From JAUQQI01 sp042408785 (GTDB lineage Bacteria > Chloroflexota > Dehalococcoidia > JAUQQI01), in the NCBI GenBank assembly GCA_042408785.1, contig JBHOQU010000039.1, positions 50,851 through 114,850 on the forward strand: a stretch of 64,000 nucleotides of DNA, in the 5' to 3' direction. The notes beneath the pieces are model-generated. The model was not told the origin of the DNA. It saw only the letters and a program-made list of their open reading frames with translations, and did not search any database. Below, piece by piece: positions 33,915 to 41,957 of this stretch. The position numbers and the translations under genes are program-made. The first letter of the stretch is position 1; each line of letters starts with the position of its first letter.

Positions 33915-35798
33915 TTAGCCCCGCTTGCGGCTGAAGTAAAACTCGAAGATCTGGCGGGCGGCGGGGGCGGCCGTGAAGGACCCGCCCTGGCTCAGCTCGT
34001 GGAAGACCGTCACGACGATTTCGGGGTCATTGTAGGGGGCGAACCCGGTGAACCAGCCGTGGTAGCGCCGGGCACTGATGGGCCCCCACTCGGCAGTCCC
34101 CGTTTTTCCGGCCACCGCCACCCCCGGAATATTTACCACCGTCACGATGCCGCTGGTCACCCCGTCCCGCATCCCGGCCCGGATAAGCTCTAGATACTCG
34201 GGCCGGATGCCCACCTCCCGACGCACCACCGGTTCGAACCGCCAGACGGTGCGGCCTTCAGGGTCCCTGATTTCCCGCACCAGCTGCGGCTTAAGAAGCT
34301 TGCCGCCGTTGGCCACGGCGGCGGTGGCCATGGCCAGCTGCAGGGGGGTAACCGTGACCTCCCCCTGCCCGATGCCGGCGTTATAAACATCCCCCAGGTA
34401 GGCCGGCTCGCCCCGGACCTTGCGGTACCAGTCGTTGCTGGGAATGGTCCCCTCCGCCTCACCGGGCAGGTCGATGCCCGTCTTCTCCCCGAAGCCGAAC
34501 CGGTGGGCGTAGTCGGCCAGCCGGTCGATGCCCAGGCCCCGAATCCGCTGGTCCGGACAGCCGCCGGCGACGCAGCCGAAGTAGACGTTCGATGACATGG
34601 CCAGGGCCCGCCTGAAGTTGAGGGCGCCCAGGGCCGCCCAGTCCCGGAAGATGAAGGGCACCGCCGGGTTAACCTCATTTGCGATCCGGATGTAGCCCGG
34701 GCTGTAGATCACGGTGTTGGCGGTTACGATCCCCTCCTGCAGGCCGGCGGCGCCGGTGACCAGCTTGAAGGTGCTGCCGGGGGCCCAGGCGCCCCCGATG
34801 GCGGAGTTGACCAGGGGACGGCGGGGGTCTTCTAAAAGCGCCTCCCACTCCCGGGTCCCGATCCCCGTCGAAAAGAGGTTGTTGTCGTAGTCGGGGATGG
34901 CCACCATCGCCAGAATTTCTCCGGTCTTGGCGTTCACCACCACCGCCGCGGCGTGGTCCGACCGGCCCATGGTCGCCTTAAGGGCCTGATAAGCAACCCG
35001 CTGAAGCTCCAGGTCGATGCTCAGCACCAGGTTGTTGCCGGGCACCGGGTCCTCCCGCTGCAGCACCTCCACCTTGCGGCCGCTGGCATCCACCACCACC
35101 TCCTCCCGCCCCGGCTGGCCCCGAAGCTCCCGCTCGTAGCTGGCCTCAATGCCCTGCTTGCCCAGCTGGTCGTTAAGGTAGTAGCCTTCCTGGCGCAGCT
35201 GGGCATACTCTTCGGCGTCGATGCGGCCGATAAACCCGAGGATGTGGGCCATCAGGGGGCCCTCCAGGTACTGCCGGATCGGCTGAACCTGCACCTGAAC
35301 CCCGGGCAGGCTCTCGTGATTCTCCTCAATGACAAAGGCCGTCTTCTGGTCCACGTTATCCTTTATGGCCACCGGGCTGAAGGGATCCTGACGCCGGCGC
35401 TCGTCAATTTTCTGAGAAATCTCGGCGGCCGGGATGTTGAGAATCCGGGCCAGTCGGCCGGCCACTTCGGCCTGGCGGTCCCGGGGCAGGTCGGCTGGCA
35501 TAACCGTTACCGAAAAGCTGGGAATGTTGCGGACCAGCAGGTTCCCCCGGGCATCGTAAATGACCCCCCGGGGGGCGGGCACGGGCACCAGCCGGAGCCG
35601 GTTGTTGTCGGCCAGCGTCCGGTAATAGTCGCCCATAACGACCTGCAGCTTCCAGAGCTGGACGGCCAGAACCAAAAAACCGAGGATAATGAGCCCCTGC
35701 AACGCCCGGAACTTAAGCCGGGTCCGCAGGGCCGGGTTAACCGGGGCCGGCCGCTTCTCCGGCTTCCAGCGTCGGTCGCGCCGCAGGATTCCCAGCAT
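33915..35798 (-). CDS. mrdA: Penicillin-binding protein 2 (transpeptidase)
   Basis: A 627-residue class B PBP. One membrane helix (about residues 30-50), a PBP dimer domain with RGVIYDARGNLLVRN, then the transpeptidase with active-site STFK (S342), the SSN motif in AMSSNVYFG and KTGTAEW. It cross-links peptidoglycan made by RodA during elongation. It overlaps the mreD stop by one base and is followed at once by rodA. Confidence 0.95.
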   Translation of the reverse strand: MLGILRRDRRWKPEKRPAPVNPALRTRLKFRALQGLIILGFLVLAVQLWKLQVVMGDYYRTLADNNRLRLVPVPAPRGVIYDARGNLLVRNIPSFSVTVMPADLPRDRQAEVAGRLARILNIPAAEISQKIDERRRQDPFSPVAIKDNVDQKTAFVIEENHESLPGVQVQVQPIRQYLEGPLMAHILGFIGRIDAEEYAQLRQEGYYLNDQLGKQGIEASYERELRGQPGREEVVVDASGRKVEVLQREDPVPGNNLVLSIDLELQRVAYQALKATMGRSDHAAAVVVNAKTGEILAMVAIPDYDNNLFSTGIGTREWEALLEDPRRPLVNSAIGGAWAPGSTFKLVTGAAGLQEGIVTANTVIYSPGYIRIANEVNPAVPFIFRDWAALGALNFRRALAMSSNVYFGCVAGGCPDQRIRGLGIDRLADYAHRFGFGEKTGIDLPGEAEGTIPSNDWYRKVRGEPAYLGDVYNAGIGQGEVTVTPLQLAMATAAVANGGKLLKPQLVREIRDPEGRTVWRFEPVVRREVGIRPEYLELIRAGMRDGVTSGIVTVVNIPGVAVAGKTGTAEWGPISARRYHGWFTGFAPYNDPEIVVTVFHELSQGGSFTAAPAARQIFEFYFSRKRG

Positions 35799-36289
35799 CA
35801 GCGGTGGGCCGGAACTGGGGCCGCCAGCCGCCGAACCAGCCAGACAGCCGGCAGAATAAGCAGGCCGTTGAAGATGCCGTCCAGCAGAAGCCGGGCACCC
35901 AAGGTCGGCTCGATGTCGAGCCGCCAGCCAGCGGCGCTCAGCCCCACAAAAAAGACCAGGTCGAACAGCATCGCCGTTCCCAGGGCCAGGAAGACCACCA
36001 CGACCGGGTTCTGGCGGTTAAGGGCCCCCTCCGGAATGGCGGCCGTCAGGCCGGCTGGGAAGTAGGCCAAGAACCAGAGGGGCCCGGGGGCGGCGCTTAC
36101 GGCTGCCATCAGGGCGGCCGCAAACGTGCCCAGCACCAGGGCCGCAACGGGGCCCCGAACCAGGGCGGCGGCCAGGATGCCCAGCAGGACTAGATTAGGC
36201 CGGGCCCCCAGCAGCTCAAAGCCGCCCAGGGCCGTAACCTGCACCCAGGCGGCCAGCAGGATCCCGAGGAAAAGCCAGCCGATACCCAT
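35798..36289 (-). CDS. mreD: Rod-shape determining protein MreD
   Basis: A 163-residue membrane protein with about five hydrophobic segments and few conserved residues, as usual for MreD. Identification rests on size, topology (VQVTALGGFELLGARPNLVLLG opening, in pieces) and position between mreC and mrdA. Confidence 0.88.
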   Translation of the reverse strand: MGIGWLFLGILLAAWVQVTALGGFELLGARPNLVLLGILAAALVRGPVAALVLGTFAAALMAAVSAAPGPLWFLAYFPAGLTAAIPEGALNRQNPVVVVFLALGTAMLFDLVFFVGLSAAGWRLDIEPTLGARLLLDGIFNGLLILPAVWLVRRLAAPVPAHR

Positions 36290-37122
36290 CAGTCCAGGCG
36301 GGGCGGTCGGAAGTTGGTGATTATCAGGACGTTTTCCAGCCGGCCCAGGGCAACCGCCGGCTCAATAACGGCCTCCTGGAAGGGCTCCACATCCAGGCGG
36401 CGGACCTGCACCACCCGCCCGATGGCCAGCCCCTTCGGAAAAGTCTCACCCAGGCCCGAAGTCACCACCTGGTCCCCCACCTGAAGGGGCTCCCCCTGGG
36501 CGATGTAGCGCATCAGCAGCCGCCCCTGGCCCTGGCCGACCACCAGGCCCGTTATTTCCCGGGCATCGCTCCGCTGAATCCGGGCGGCCACGGCGCTGCT
36601 GGGGTCGGTCAAAAGCAATACCCGGGCCGTGCTGGCCGAGACCTTGACGACCTTGCCCACCAGGCCGGCAGCCCCCACCACCACCATCCCGGGCTCGATC
36701 CCGTCCTGCGCCCCCTTGTTCACAATCACGGCCTCAACAAAGGGCCCCGGTTCCCGGCCGATGACGTCGGCCAGGGCGAACTGAAAGTTAGGGTTGCGCT
36801 GCCTGGCCCCAAGCAGCTCCCGCAGGCGCTGGTTCTCGGCCTCCACCTCCCGCAGGCGGGTGAGCTCCCCCCGGAGGCGGTCGACTTCGGCCCGGAGCTG
36901 GCGGGTCTCTTCCTCCAGCTCCTGGATGCGCCCCAGGCCTGTCAGGATGCCGGCGGCCGGCTCGACGAAATCCGTGATGGCGCTGGTTCCCGGCAAAACG
37001 ATATCCCACAGCCGCCCCCAGGCGACGCCGTCGGCCCGGCTGCCCCAGAAGGGCTGGGTCAGCCCGACGGCCAGCGAGAAAAGGGCGGCGAGCAGGATGA
37101 CCCGGCCAGCGGGGCGGCGCAT
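36289..37122 (-). CDS. mreC: Rod-shape determining protein MreC
   Basis: A 277-residue bitopic protein: N-terminal membrane helix (residues 7-25), a coiled coil (about 60-105, ELEEETRQLRAEVDRLRGEL and following), then the beta-barrel-like MreC domain (VIGREPGPFVEAVIVNKG; GAQDGIEPGMVVV; VTSGLGETFPKGLAIGRV). It links the MreB filament to the synthases in the periplasm. It starts 3 bp after mreB. Confidence 0.94.
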   Translation of the reverse strand: MRRPAGRVILLAALFSLAVGLTQPFWGSRADGVAWGRLWDIVLPGTSAITDFVEPAAGILTGLGRIQELEEETRQLRAEVDRLRGELTRLREVEAENQRLRELLGARQRNPNFQFALADVIGREPGPFVEAVIVNKGAQDGIEPGMVVVGAAGLVGKVVKVSASTARVLLLTDPSSAVAARIQRSDAREITGLVVGQGQGRLLMRYIAQGEPLQVGDQVVTSGLGETFPKGLAIGRVVQVRRLDVEPFQEAVIEPAVALGRLENVLIITNFRPPRLD

Positions 37123-37125
37123 TTT

Positions 37126-38193
37126 TCAGGCGAACCGGAACGGACGGGTGGTCTGGACCTCGACAAGCACCTTCCGCAGCCGGTCGAGGTCCTCCAGGAC
37201 CACCCCGGTGCCCCGAACGACGCAGGTAAGGGGGTCGTCGGCCACGTAAACCTTGGCCTTAGCTTCATAGGCGATGCGGCGGTCGATCCCCCGCAGGAGG
37301 GACCCGCCCCCGGCCAGAACGATCCCCCGGTCCATCAGGTCGGCCACCAGCTCCGGGGGCGTGATTTCCAGGGTGGTTTTGACGGCGTCAACGATGGCCT
37401 GAACCGGGCCCGAGATCGCCTCCCGGATCTCGACGCTGCTGACCGTAACCTCCTTGGGCAGACCCGTCACCACGTCCCGGCCCCGGAGGGTGACCTCCAC
37501 CTCCTCATCGAGGGGGAAGGCCGAGCCGGCGGCGATTTTGACCTCTTCGGCCATTCGCTCCCCGATGAGCAGGCTGTAGTGCTGGCGGCAGTAGTTGATT
37601 ATCTCCTCATCCATCTCGTCCCCGGCCACCCGGATCGACTTGCTGGCCACGATCCCCCCTAAGGCGATGACCGCGACCTCGGTGGTGCCGCCCCCGATGT
37701 CGACAATCATGCTGGCCGTGGCCTCCATAACGGGGAGACCCGCCCCGATGGCCGCGGCCATGGGCTCTTCAATAAGGTAACACTCCCGGGCCCCGGCATT
37801 CAGGGCGGCATCCCGGACGGCCCGCTTTTCGACCTCGGTACAGCCGCTGGGAATGCCGATAACCACCCGGGGCCGGGGGACCATGAAGCTGAACTTCTCG
37901 TGGACTTTGGTGATAAAGTAATTAAGCATCCGCTCGGTGGTCTCAAAGTCGGAGATTACCCCGTCTTTAAGGGGCCGCACGGCGATGATGCTGGCCGGGG
38001 TGCGACCCACCATCCGTTTTGCCTCGGCACCTACGGCCTGGACCTTGCCGGTCCGCTTGTCGATAGCCACCACGGAGGGCTCGTTGATGATAATGCCCTT
38101 GCCCTTGACCATAACCAGGGTGTTGGCGGTGCCGAGGTCGATGCCAATGTCGTAGGAGAAGAAGCCGAGAATGGCGTTTATGGGGCTGAACAC
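37126..38193 (-). CDS. mreB: Actin-like cell-shape protein MreB
   Basis: A 355-residue bacterial actin with the phosphate-1 motif IGIDLGTANTLV, GIPSGCTEVEKRAVRDA, phosphate-2 IVDIGGGTTEVAVI and the adenosine motif GIVLAGGGSLLRG. It directs cell-wall insertion along the rod. GTG start with GGGAGG upstream; first gene of mreBCD-mrdA-rodA-M16. Confidence 0.96.
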   Translation of the reverse strand: MFSPINAILGFFSYDIGIDLGTANTLVMVKGKGIIINEPSVVAIDKRTGKVQAVGAEAKRMVGRTPASIIAVRPLKDGVISDFETTERMLNYFITKVHEKFSFMVPRPRVVIGIPSGCTEVEKRAVRDAALNAGARECYLIEEPMAAAIGAGLPVMEATASMIVDIGGGTTEVAVIALGGIVASKSIRVAGDEMDEEIINYCRQHYSLLIGERMAEEVKIAAGSAFPLDEEVEVTLRGRDVVTGLPKEVTVSSVEIREAISGPVQAIVDAVKTTLEITPPELVADLMDRGIVLAGGGSLLRGIDRRIAYEAKAKVYVADDPLTCVVRGTGVVLEDLDRLRKVLVEVQTTRPFRFA

Positions 38194-38226
38194 CGCGCCT
38201 CCCGATTAGCCACTTTTTATCCAGAG

Positions 38227-38256
38227 ATTATACCCGCCCGGCTCCCACCCCGGCAA
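38227..38256 (-). promoter_or_regulatory. Sigma-70 promoter of the mreB operon
   Basis: On the minus strand TTGCCG (38256-38251) and TATAAT (38232-38227) are 18 bp apart. Transcription should start near 38220, about 27 nt before the mreB GTG. Confidence 0.65.
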
Positions 38257-38409
38257 AACAGTGTATGAGTTCAACACATATGGGACAGGGGGCGCCCTTT
38301 CCGGGTGTTCGGCCGGCCCTGCCGGCGCCGCCAAACGCGGCCGCCGAAAGAGGCCCGGTGGGGCCGGACGGCGCTGTACGTAAGCTCCCGGGCCCGCAAG
38401 GCCTCGGAA

Positions 38410-38442
38410 TTTGACATAAGTTGTTTTGCAATTTATGTCAAA
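38410..38442. repeat. Palindrome copy 1 (core TTGACATAA/TTATGTCAA)
   Basis: TTTGACATAA (38410-38419) and TTATGTCAAA (38433-38442) are exact inverted repeats; pairing continues inward through a G-T and TTG/CAA, leaving a five-base loop and a 14-bp stem. It is AT-rich within a GC-rich stretch. A 9-bp core in each arm is shared with the palindrome at 63966-63995. Confidence 0.7.
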
Positions 38443-38443
38443 A

Positions 38444-38464
38444 GCGGGTAGGTTTACTACCCGC
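38444..38464. repeat. Perfect hairpin beside palindrome copy 1
   Basis: GCGGGTAG (38444-38451) and CTACCCGC (38457-38464) form an 8-bp stem with loop GTTTA, one base after palindrome copy 1. No poly-U follows. Confidence 0.6.
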
Positions 38465-38680
38465 ATCGAGGGGCACCTCCCACCCGGAAGGATGCCCAGT
38501 CAAGGTCTTAGCTGCCGGCCTGCTGCGCCCGTGGGGCGCCGGCCGGGCCACTGTGTGCCTGCACTTACACAGCTTCCGACCCCGGGCTTTCCGGCGCGGG
38601 AGCCGGCCCGGGGGATGGCTGACCGGACCCGTACCTACCGGACGACCCTGTCTCCTTCAAGGGTCGTCCGGACAACTTAA
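38465..38680 (+). other. Hairpin-rich non-coding stretch, possible structured RNA
   Basis: No supported gene. Further inverted repeats are visible: CCGGCC around an inner GCGCCC/GGGCGC stem (near 38516-38547), CTGTGT/ACACAG soon after, and a 12-bp perfect stem CCGGACGACCCT (38638-38649) with AGGGTCGTCCGG (38660-38671) and a 10-base loop. The whole 38194-38766 gap lacks a coding frame with a start and ribosome binding site; it holds the mreB promoter at the left and the DUF1326 promoter at the right. I did not recognise a known RNA family. Confidence 0.4.
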
Positions 38681-38731
38681 AAACATGACGATTTTTCAAC
38701 CTTTCGCAAACCAAATCTGCTACGTGAGGCT

Positions 38732-38739
38732 GATACAAT
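38732..38739 (+). promoter_or_regulatory. Extended -10 promoter of the DUF1326 gene
   Basis: TGA-TACAAT (38731-38739) matches an extended -10. Initiation near 38746, followed by CCGGAGG and the ATG at 38767. Confidence 0.5.
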
Positions 38740-38766
38740 GGATCTAAAATAAACCGGAGGAAATTA

Positions 38767-39396
38767 ATGACCCAGGTAGCTCAGCGTTGGGAAATCTCAG
38801 GTGAATACTTCGAAAACTGCTCCTGCGACGTTGTCTGCCCCTGCGAGGTGGGACCTCAGGGGCCAATGCAGGCCAGGCCCGACCAGGGCTTCTGTAACGT
38901 TTACCTGGTATTTCACATCAACGAAGGCCGCTACGGCGCGGTCGACCTGGGCGGCCTGAACGCGGTGCTCGCCGTCCACGCCCCTGGTCCAATGATTGGG
39001 GGCAACTGGTCGGTTGCGGCCTACCTGGATGCCCGGGCCTCGGCCGAACAGCAACAGGCCCTGGGCGCCATCTTCTCGGGCGCGGCCGGCGGACCACCGG
39101 CCGCCCTGGGCCCGCTGGTCGGCACTAACCTCGGCGCCAGAGTTGTTCCCATCGAGTATCGCAACGAAGGCAAGAAGCGGACCGCCCGCATTGGGGGCAT
39201 CCTGGACGCGGTGATCCAAGCCGTGCCCGGGAGCGCCGACCCAGACCGGGAAGTCGTCAAACAGAACGCCCATCCCTTCTTCCCCGAGGTCGTCCAGGCG
39301 TACGGGGTGGTGAGCCGCTACACCGACCACGGCATGCAGTGGGATAACACCGGCAAGTGCGCCGACTACGCTCCGTTCCGATGGACCGGCCCGTGA
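38767..39396 (+). CDS. DUF1326 domain protein
   Basis: A 209-residue soluble protein. The N-terminal SGEYFENCSCDVVCPCEVG, with its CSC and CPC cysteines, is the DUF1326 signature and looks like a metal or redox site; a conserved-looking HPFFPEVVQAYGVVSRY lies near the C-terminus. No signal peptide. GGAGG 8 nt before the ATG. Its end overlaps the DUF2182 gene, and the two families often occur together, so a joint role in metal or redox handling is likely but unproven. Confidence 0.88.
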   Translation: MTQVAQRWEISGEYFENCSCDVVCPCEVGPQGPMQARPDQGFCNVYLVFHINEGRYGAVDLGGLNAVLAVHAPGPMIGGNWSVAAYLDARASAEQQQALGAIFSGAAGGPPAALGPLVGTNLGARVVPIEYRNEGKKRTARIGGILDAVIQAVPGSADPDREVVKQNAHPFFPEVVQAYGVVSRYTDHGMQWDNTGKCADYAPFRWTGP

Positions 39397-40103
39397 ACCC
39401 GGGTGCCGAGTACCGCCGCATTCGCAACGTAATACTGGCCCTGTTGCTCTTGCTGGCCGCGGCCGCCTGGGCCGTCATGGCCGGGCAGAGGGCGGACATG
39501 GGGCCGATGTCTGCGGGCCCGGTGGTCTTCCTGGGCACCTGGGTTACGATGATGGTGGCCATGATGTTTCCGTCGGCGGCCCCGATGGTCCTCACCTTTG
39601 CTAAGGTCCAGGCGGGCCGACAGCAACGGGGCCAGTTGTTCGTGCCCACCTGGGTCTTCGTCGGCGGTTATCTGGCGGTCTGGACCGGTTTCGGGGTCCT
39701 GGCCCTTGGGGCTAACATCGGCCTGGAAGCGGCCGGCATCATGCTTATGGGGGGCACCTTGGGCGGGGTCCTGCTGATTGGGGCCGGACTTTACCAGTTG
39801 TCGCCGCTGAAGCACGCCTGTCTCTCAAAGTGCCGGACGCCCCTTGCATTTATTCTGGGGTCCTGGCGGGAAGGCTATGCCGGGGCATTCCGGATGGGGG
39901 TCGAACACGGCCTTTACTGCCTGGGCTGTTGCTGGCTGCTGTTCTTTATTCTCTTTCCCCTTGGATTAATGAACCTGGCGGCGATGGCCGCCGTCACCCT
40001 GCTCATCTTTGTCGAAAAGACCCTACCGGCAGGTTCCTGGCTTGGCCGGGCGGCCGGTCTGGGTCTGATCGGCTGGGGGTTATTATCGGTGTTGCCTGCT
40101 TAA
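39381..40103 (+). CDS. DUF2182 metal-binding integral membrane protein
   Basis: A 240-residue protein with about six hydrophobic helices. It has the Met-rich DUF2182 motif WVTMMVAMMFPSAAPMVL near residue 50, CLSKCRTP in a loop and GVEHGLYCLGCCWLLF, the second cysteine-rich family signature. The name putative metal-binding integral membrane protein comes from these Met/Cys/His residues. ATG 39381 overlaps the end of the DUF1326 gene by 16 bp. Confidence 0.88.
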   Translation: MDRPVNPGAEYRRIRNVILALLLLLAAAAWAVMAGQRADMGPMSAGPVVFLGTWVTMMVAMMFPSAAPMVLTFAKVQAGRQQRGQLFVPTWVFVGGYLAVWTGFGVLALGANIGLEAAGIMLMGGTLGGVLLIGAGLYQLSPLKHACLSKCRTPLAFILGSWREGYAGAFRMGVEHGLYCLGCCWLLFFILFPLGLMNLAAMAAVTLLIFVEKTLPAGSWLGRAAGLGLIGWGLLSVLPA

Positions 40104-40108
40104 AAGCC

Positions 40109-40139
40109 GGGCCGGCCGGAGCAAACCCCCGGCCGGCCC
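40109..40139. terminator. Strong GC hairpin between convergent genes
   Basis: GGGCCGGCCGG (40109-40119) and CCGGCCGGCCC (40129-40139) form an 11-bp perfect stem with a nine-base loop. On the minus strand the stem is followed by GGCTTTTAA, a short U-run, so it can terminate yceI transcription; it may also stop DUF2182 transcripts. Confidence 0.6.
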
Positions 40140-40159
40140 CAAAGCAGATGGCGGGCGGC

Positions 40160-40699
40160 TCAGGCCACCTGGGTGGCCGCCTGCTTTACGGCCTCAAGCT
40201 CGATTTCGATGTTCACCTGGTCGCCCACCAGCCAGCCTCCGGCCTCCAGGGGCACGTTCCAGGTCAGGCCGAAGTCCTTGCGGTTTATGGCGGTGCGGGC
40301 GCTGAATCCCCAGCGGAGGTTGCCCCAGGGGTCCTTGTTGCGGCCCTCATCGGTGACCTCCAGCTCCACCGGCCGGGTGGTCCCCCTGATGGTCAGGTCC
40401 CCCTTGACCCGGTAGGCATTGGGACCGACCCGCTTCACGGCGGTGCTGCGGAAAGTAATGGTGGGGAAGTTGGCCGCGTCGAAGAAGTCGGCCGACCGCA
40501 GGTGTTCGTCCCGGGCCGGGACCCCGGTGTCGATGCTGTCGACGTAGACGGTAAACTCCACCGACGACCGCTCGGGGTGCTCCTCGTCGAGGTTGAAGGT
40601 TCCCTCGAACTTGCCGAAACGGCCCCGGACCCGGGAGACCATCATGTGGCGAACGGAGAAGCCGACGACGGAGTGGGCAGGGTCAATGCTCCAGCTCAA
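40160..40699 (-). CDS. YceI family lipid-binding-like protein
   Basis: A 179-residue YceI protein, a lipocalin-like beta-barrel that binds isoprenoid quinones in homologues. Motifs: WSIDPAHSVVGFSVRHMMVS at the start, SVEFTVYVDSIDTG, then DFFDAANFPTITFRST and RWGFSARTAINRKDFGLTW. It has no signal peptide, so it is probably cytosolic. The start is TTG at 40699, with AAGGAGG about 8 nt upstream; no ATG fits. Confidence 0.93.
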   Translation of the reverse strand: MSWSIDPAHSVVGFSVRHMMVSRVRGRFGKFEGTFNLDEEHPERSSVEFTVYVDSIDTGVPARDEHLRSADFFDAANFPTITFRSTAVKRVGPNAYRVKGDLTIRGTTRPVELEVTDEGRNKDPWGNLRWGFSARTAINRKDFGLTWNVPLEAGGWLVGDQVNIEIELEAVKQAATQVA

Positions 40700-40823
40700 A
40701 ACTTGACCTCCTTATGATAGTAAAGATGCTAACTAAATATTAGCAGCGCTTCCGGTGGCTGTCAAGGCACCGGGGGCCCTGATTTGGGTAAAATTTCTCA
40801 GTCCCCTTTCGGGAGGCCAGCTC

Positions 40824-41957
40824 ATGTTCGGCTGGGACCGGGCCAAGCTTTCGGAACTGATGGCGAGGGCCGGCATCGACCTGCTCCTGGTAAACAGCCG
40901 CCACAACCTCCGCTACCTCACGGGCTATTACTTCCACTTCTACGAGCGCACAACCCGTTTCGCCGACTCCCAGTACCTTCCCCTCCTGGGTCTGCCCCGG
41001 GACGATTTTGACCGGGCCTTCTATATCGGCCGCCACGGCGAGGAGGGCCAGCAGCAGGCCGAGGGCTTCTGGGTGCCCGACCGCTACGCGGTCCCGGCCG
41101 GAACCGTTGCCGCCGAGAAGGCCGCCGAGGTCGCCGCCCGGCGGGGCTTCGCCAACGCCACCATCGGCGTGGAGCTCCCTTTCCTGCCGGCCGACGCCTT
41201 TGAAACCCTCCGCCGGGGGCTTCCCGGCGCCACCTTTGTCGACGCCTCCCCGCTCTTGACGGAGCTGCGGGCAATCAAGACCCCGGCCGAAATCGAGCAC
41301 CTGCGCTCCGTTTACGACCGGACGGCTCAGGCCATCGTGGCGGCCTTCCGGGCCGGGAGGCCCGGGATTACCACCCGGGAGGTGGCCCGGCAGGTGGAGC
41401 TGGAGATGACGGCCCGGGGCCTGGTCTTCCTCTGGGCCTTTACGGCCGCTGGCCCCGGCATGCTCCGGGCCCCCGGGGCGGTCCGCTGGGAGGAGGGGCA
41501 GGTGCTCCACATCGACGCCGGGGGCGAGGATAAAGACTACCTGGCCGACATCTGCCGAATGGGCTCCTTAGGCGAGCCCCCACCCCTGGCCCGGGAGCTC
41601 CATTCGGCCTGCCTTGAGGTTCAGGACCGGGTCCGGCGGGCCATCCGGCCGGGCCTGCCGGCCAACGAGCTGCTCCGCCTCGGCCAGGAGGCCGTCGCCG
41701 CCCTGCCCTTTGGGGCCTCCGGCCGGTTCGTAGCCCACGGCATCGGGATGGTCTCCCACGAGGAGCCCCGCATCGACCCCGATAACCCCCGGCCCCTCGA
41801 GGCCGGGATGGTCCTATCGGTCGAAACGGAGTTCCGCCACCCCGAGGTGGGCCACATTAAAATCGAGGACGCGGTGGTGGTAACCCCGGCCGGGTGTGAG
41901 GGCCTCGGGGACTTGGGCCGGGAGTGGCAGGTCGTTGGAGGTGCCGATGACCGCTAA
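40824..41957 (+). CDS. M24 family Xaa-Pro peptidase
   Basis: A 377-residue pita-bread metallopeptidase with a creatinase-like N-terminal domain. The five metal ligands can be read: Asp in LHIDAGGE, Asp in DYLADICRMG, His in HGIGMVSHEEP, Glu in LSVETEF and Glu in KIEDAVVV. It cleaves X-Pro bonds in peptides. ATG 40824 with GGGAGG upstream; it overlaps the following S9 gene by 11 bp, suggesting joint use in proline-peptide degradation. Confidence 0.93.
   Translation: MFGWDRAKLSELMARAGIDLLLVNSRHNLRYLTGYYFHFYERTTRFADSQYLPLLGLPRDDFDRAFYIGRHGEEGQQQAEGFWVPDRYAVPAGTVAAEKAAEVAARRGFANATIGVELPFLPADAFETLRRGLPGATFVDASPLLTELRAIKTPAEIEHLRSVYDRTAQAIVAAFRAGRPGITTREVARQVELEMTARGLVFLWAFTAAGPGMLRAPGAVRWEEGQVLHIDAGGEDKDYLADICRMGSLGEPPPLARELHSACLEVQDRVRRAIRPGLPANELLRLGQEAVAALPFGASGRFVAHGIGMVSHEEPRIDPDNPRPLEAGMVLSVETEFRHPEVGHIKIEDAVVVTPAGCEGLGDLGREWQVVGGADDR

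Noticed and set aside
38410..38464. CRISPR array or terminator
   Set aside because: Only single palindromes are present, with no regularly spaced repeats, and no U-tract follows either stem.
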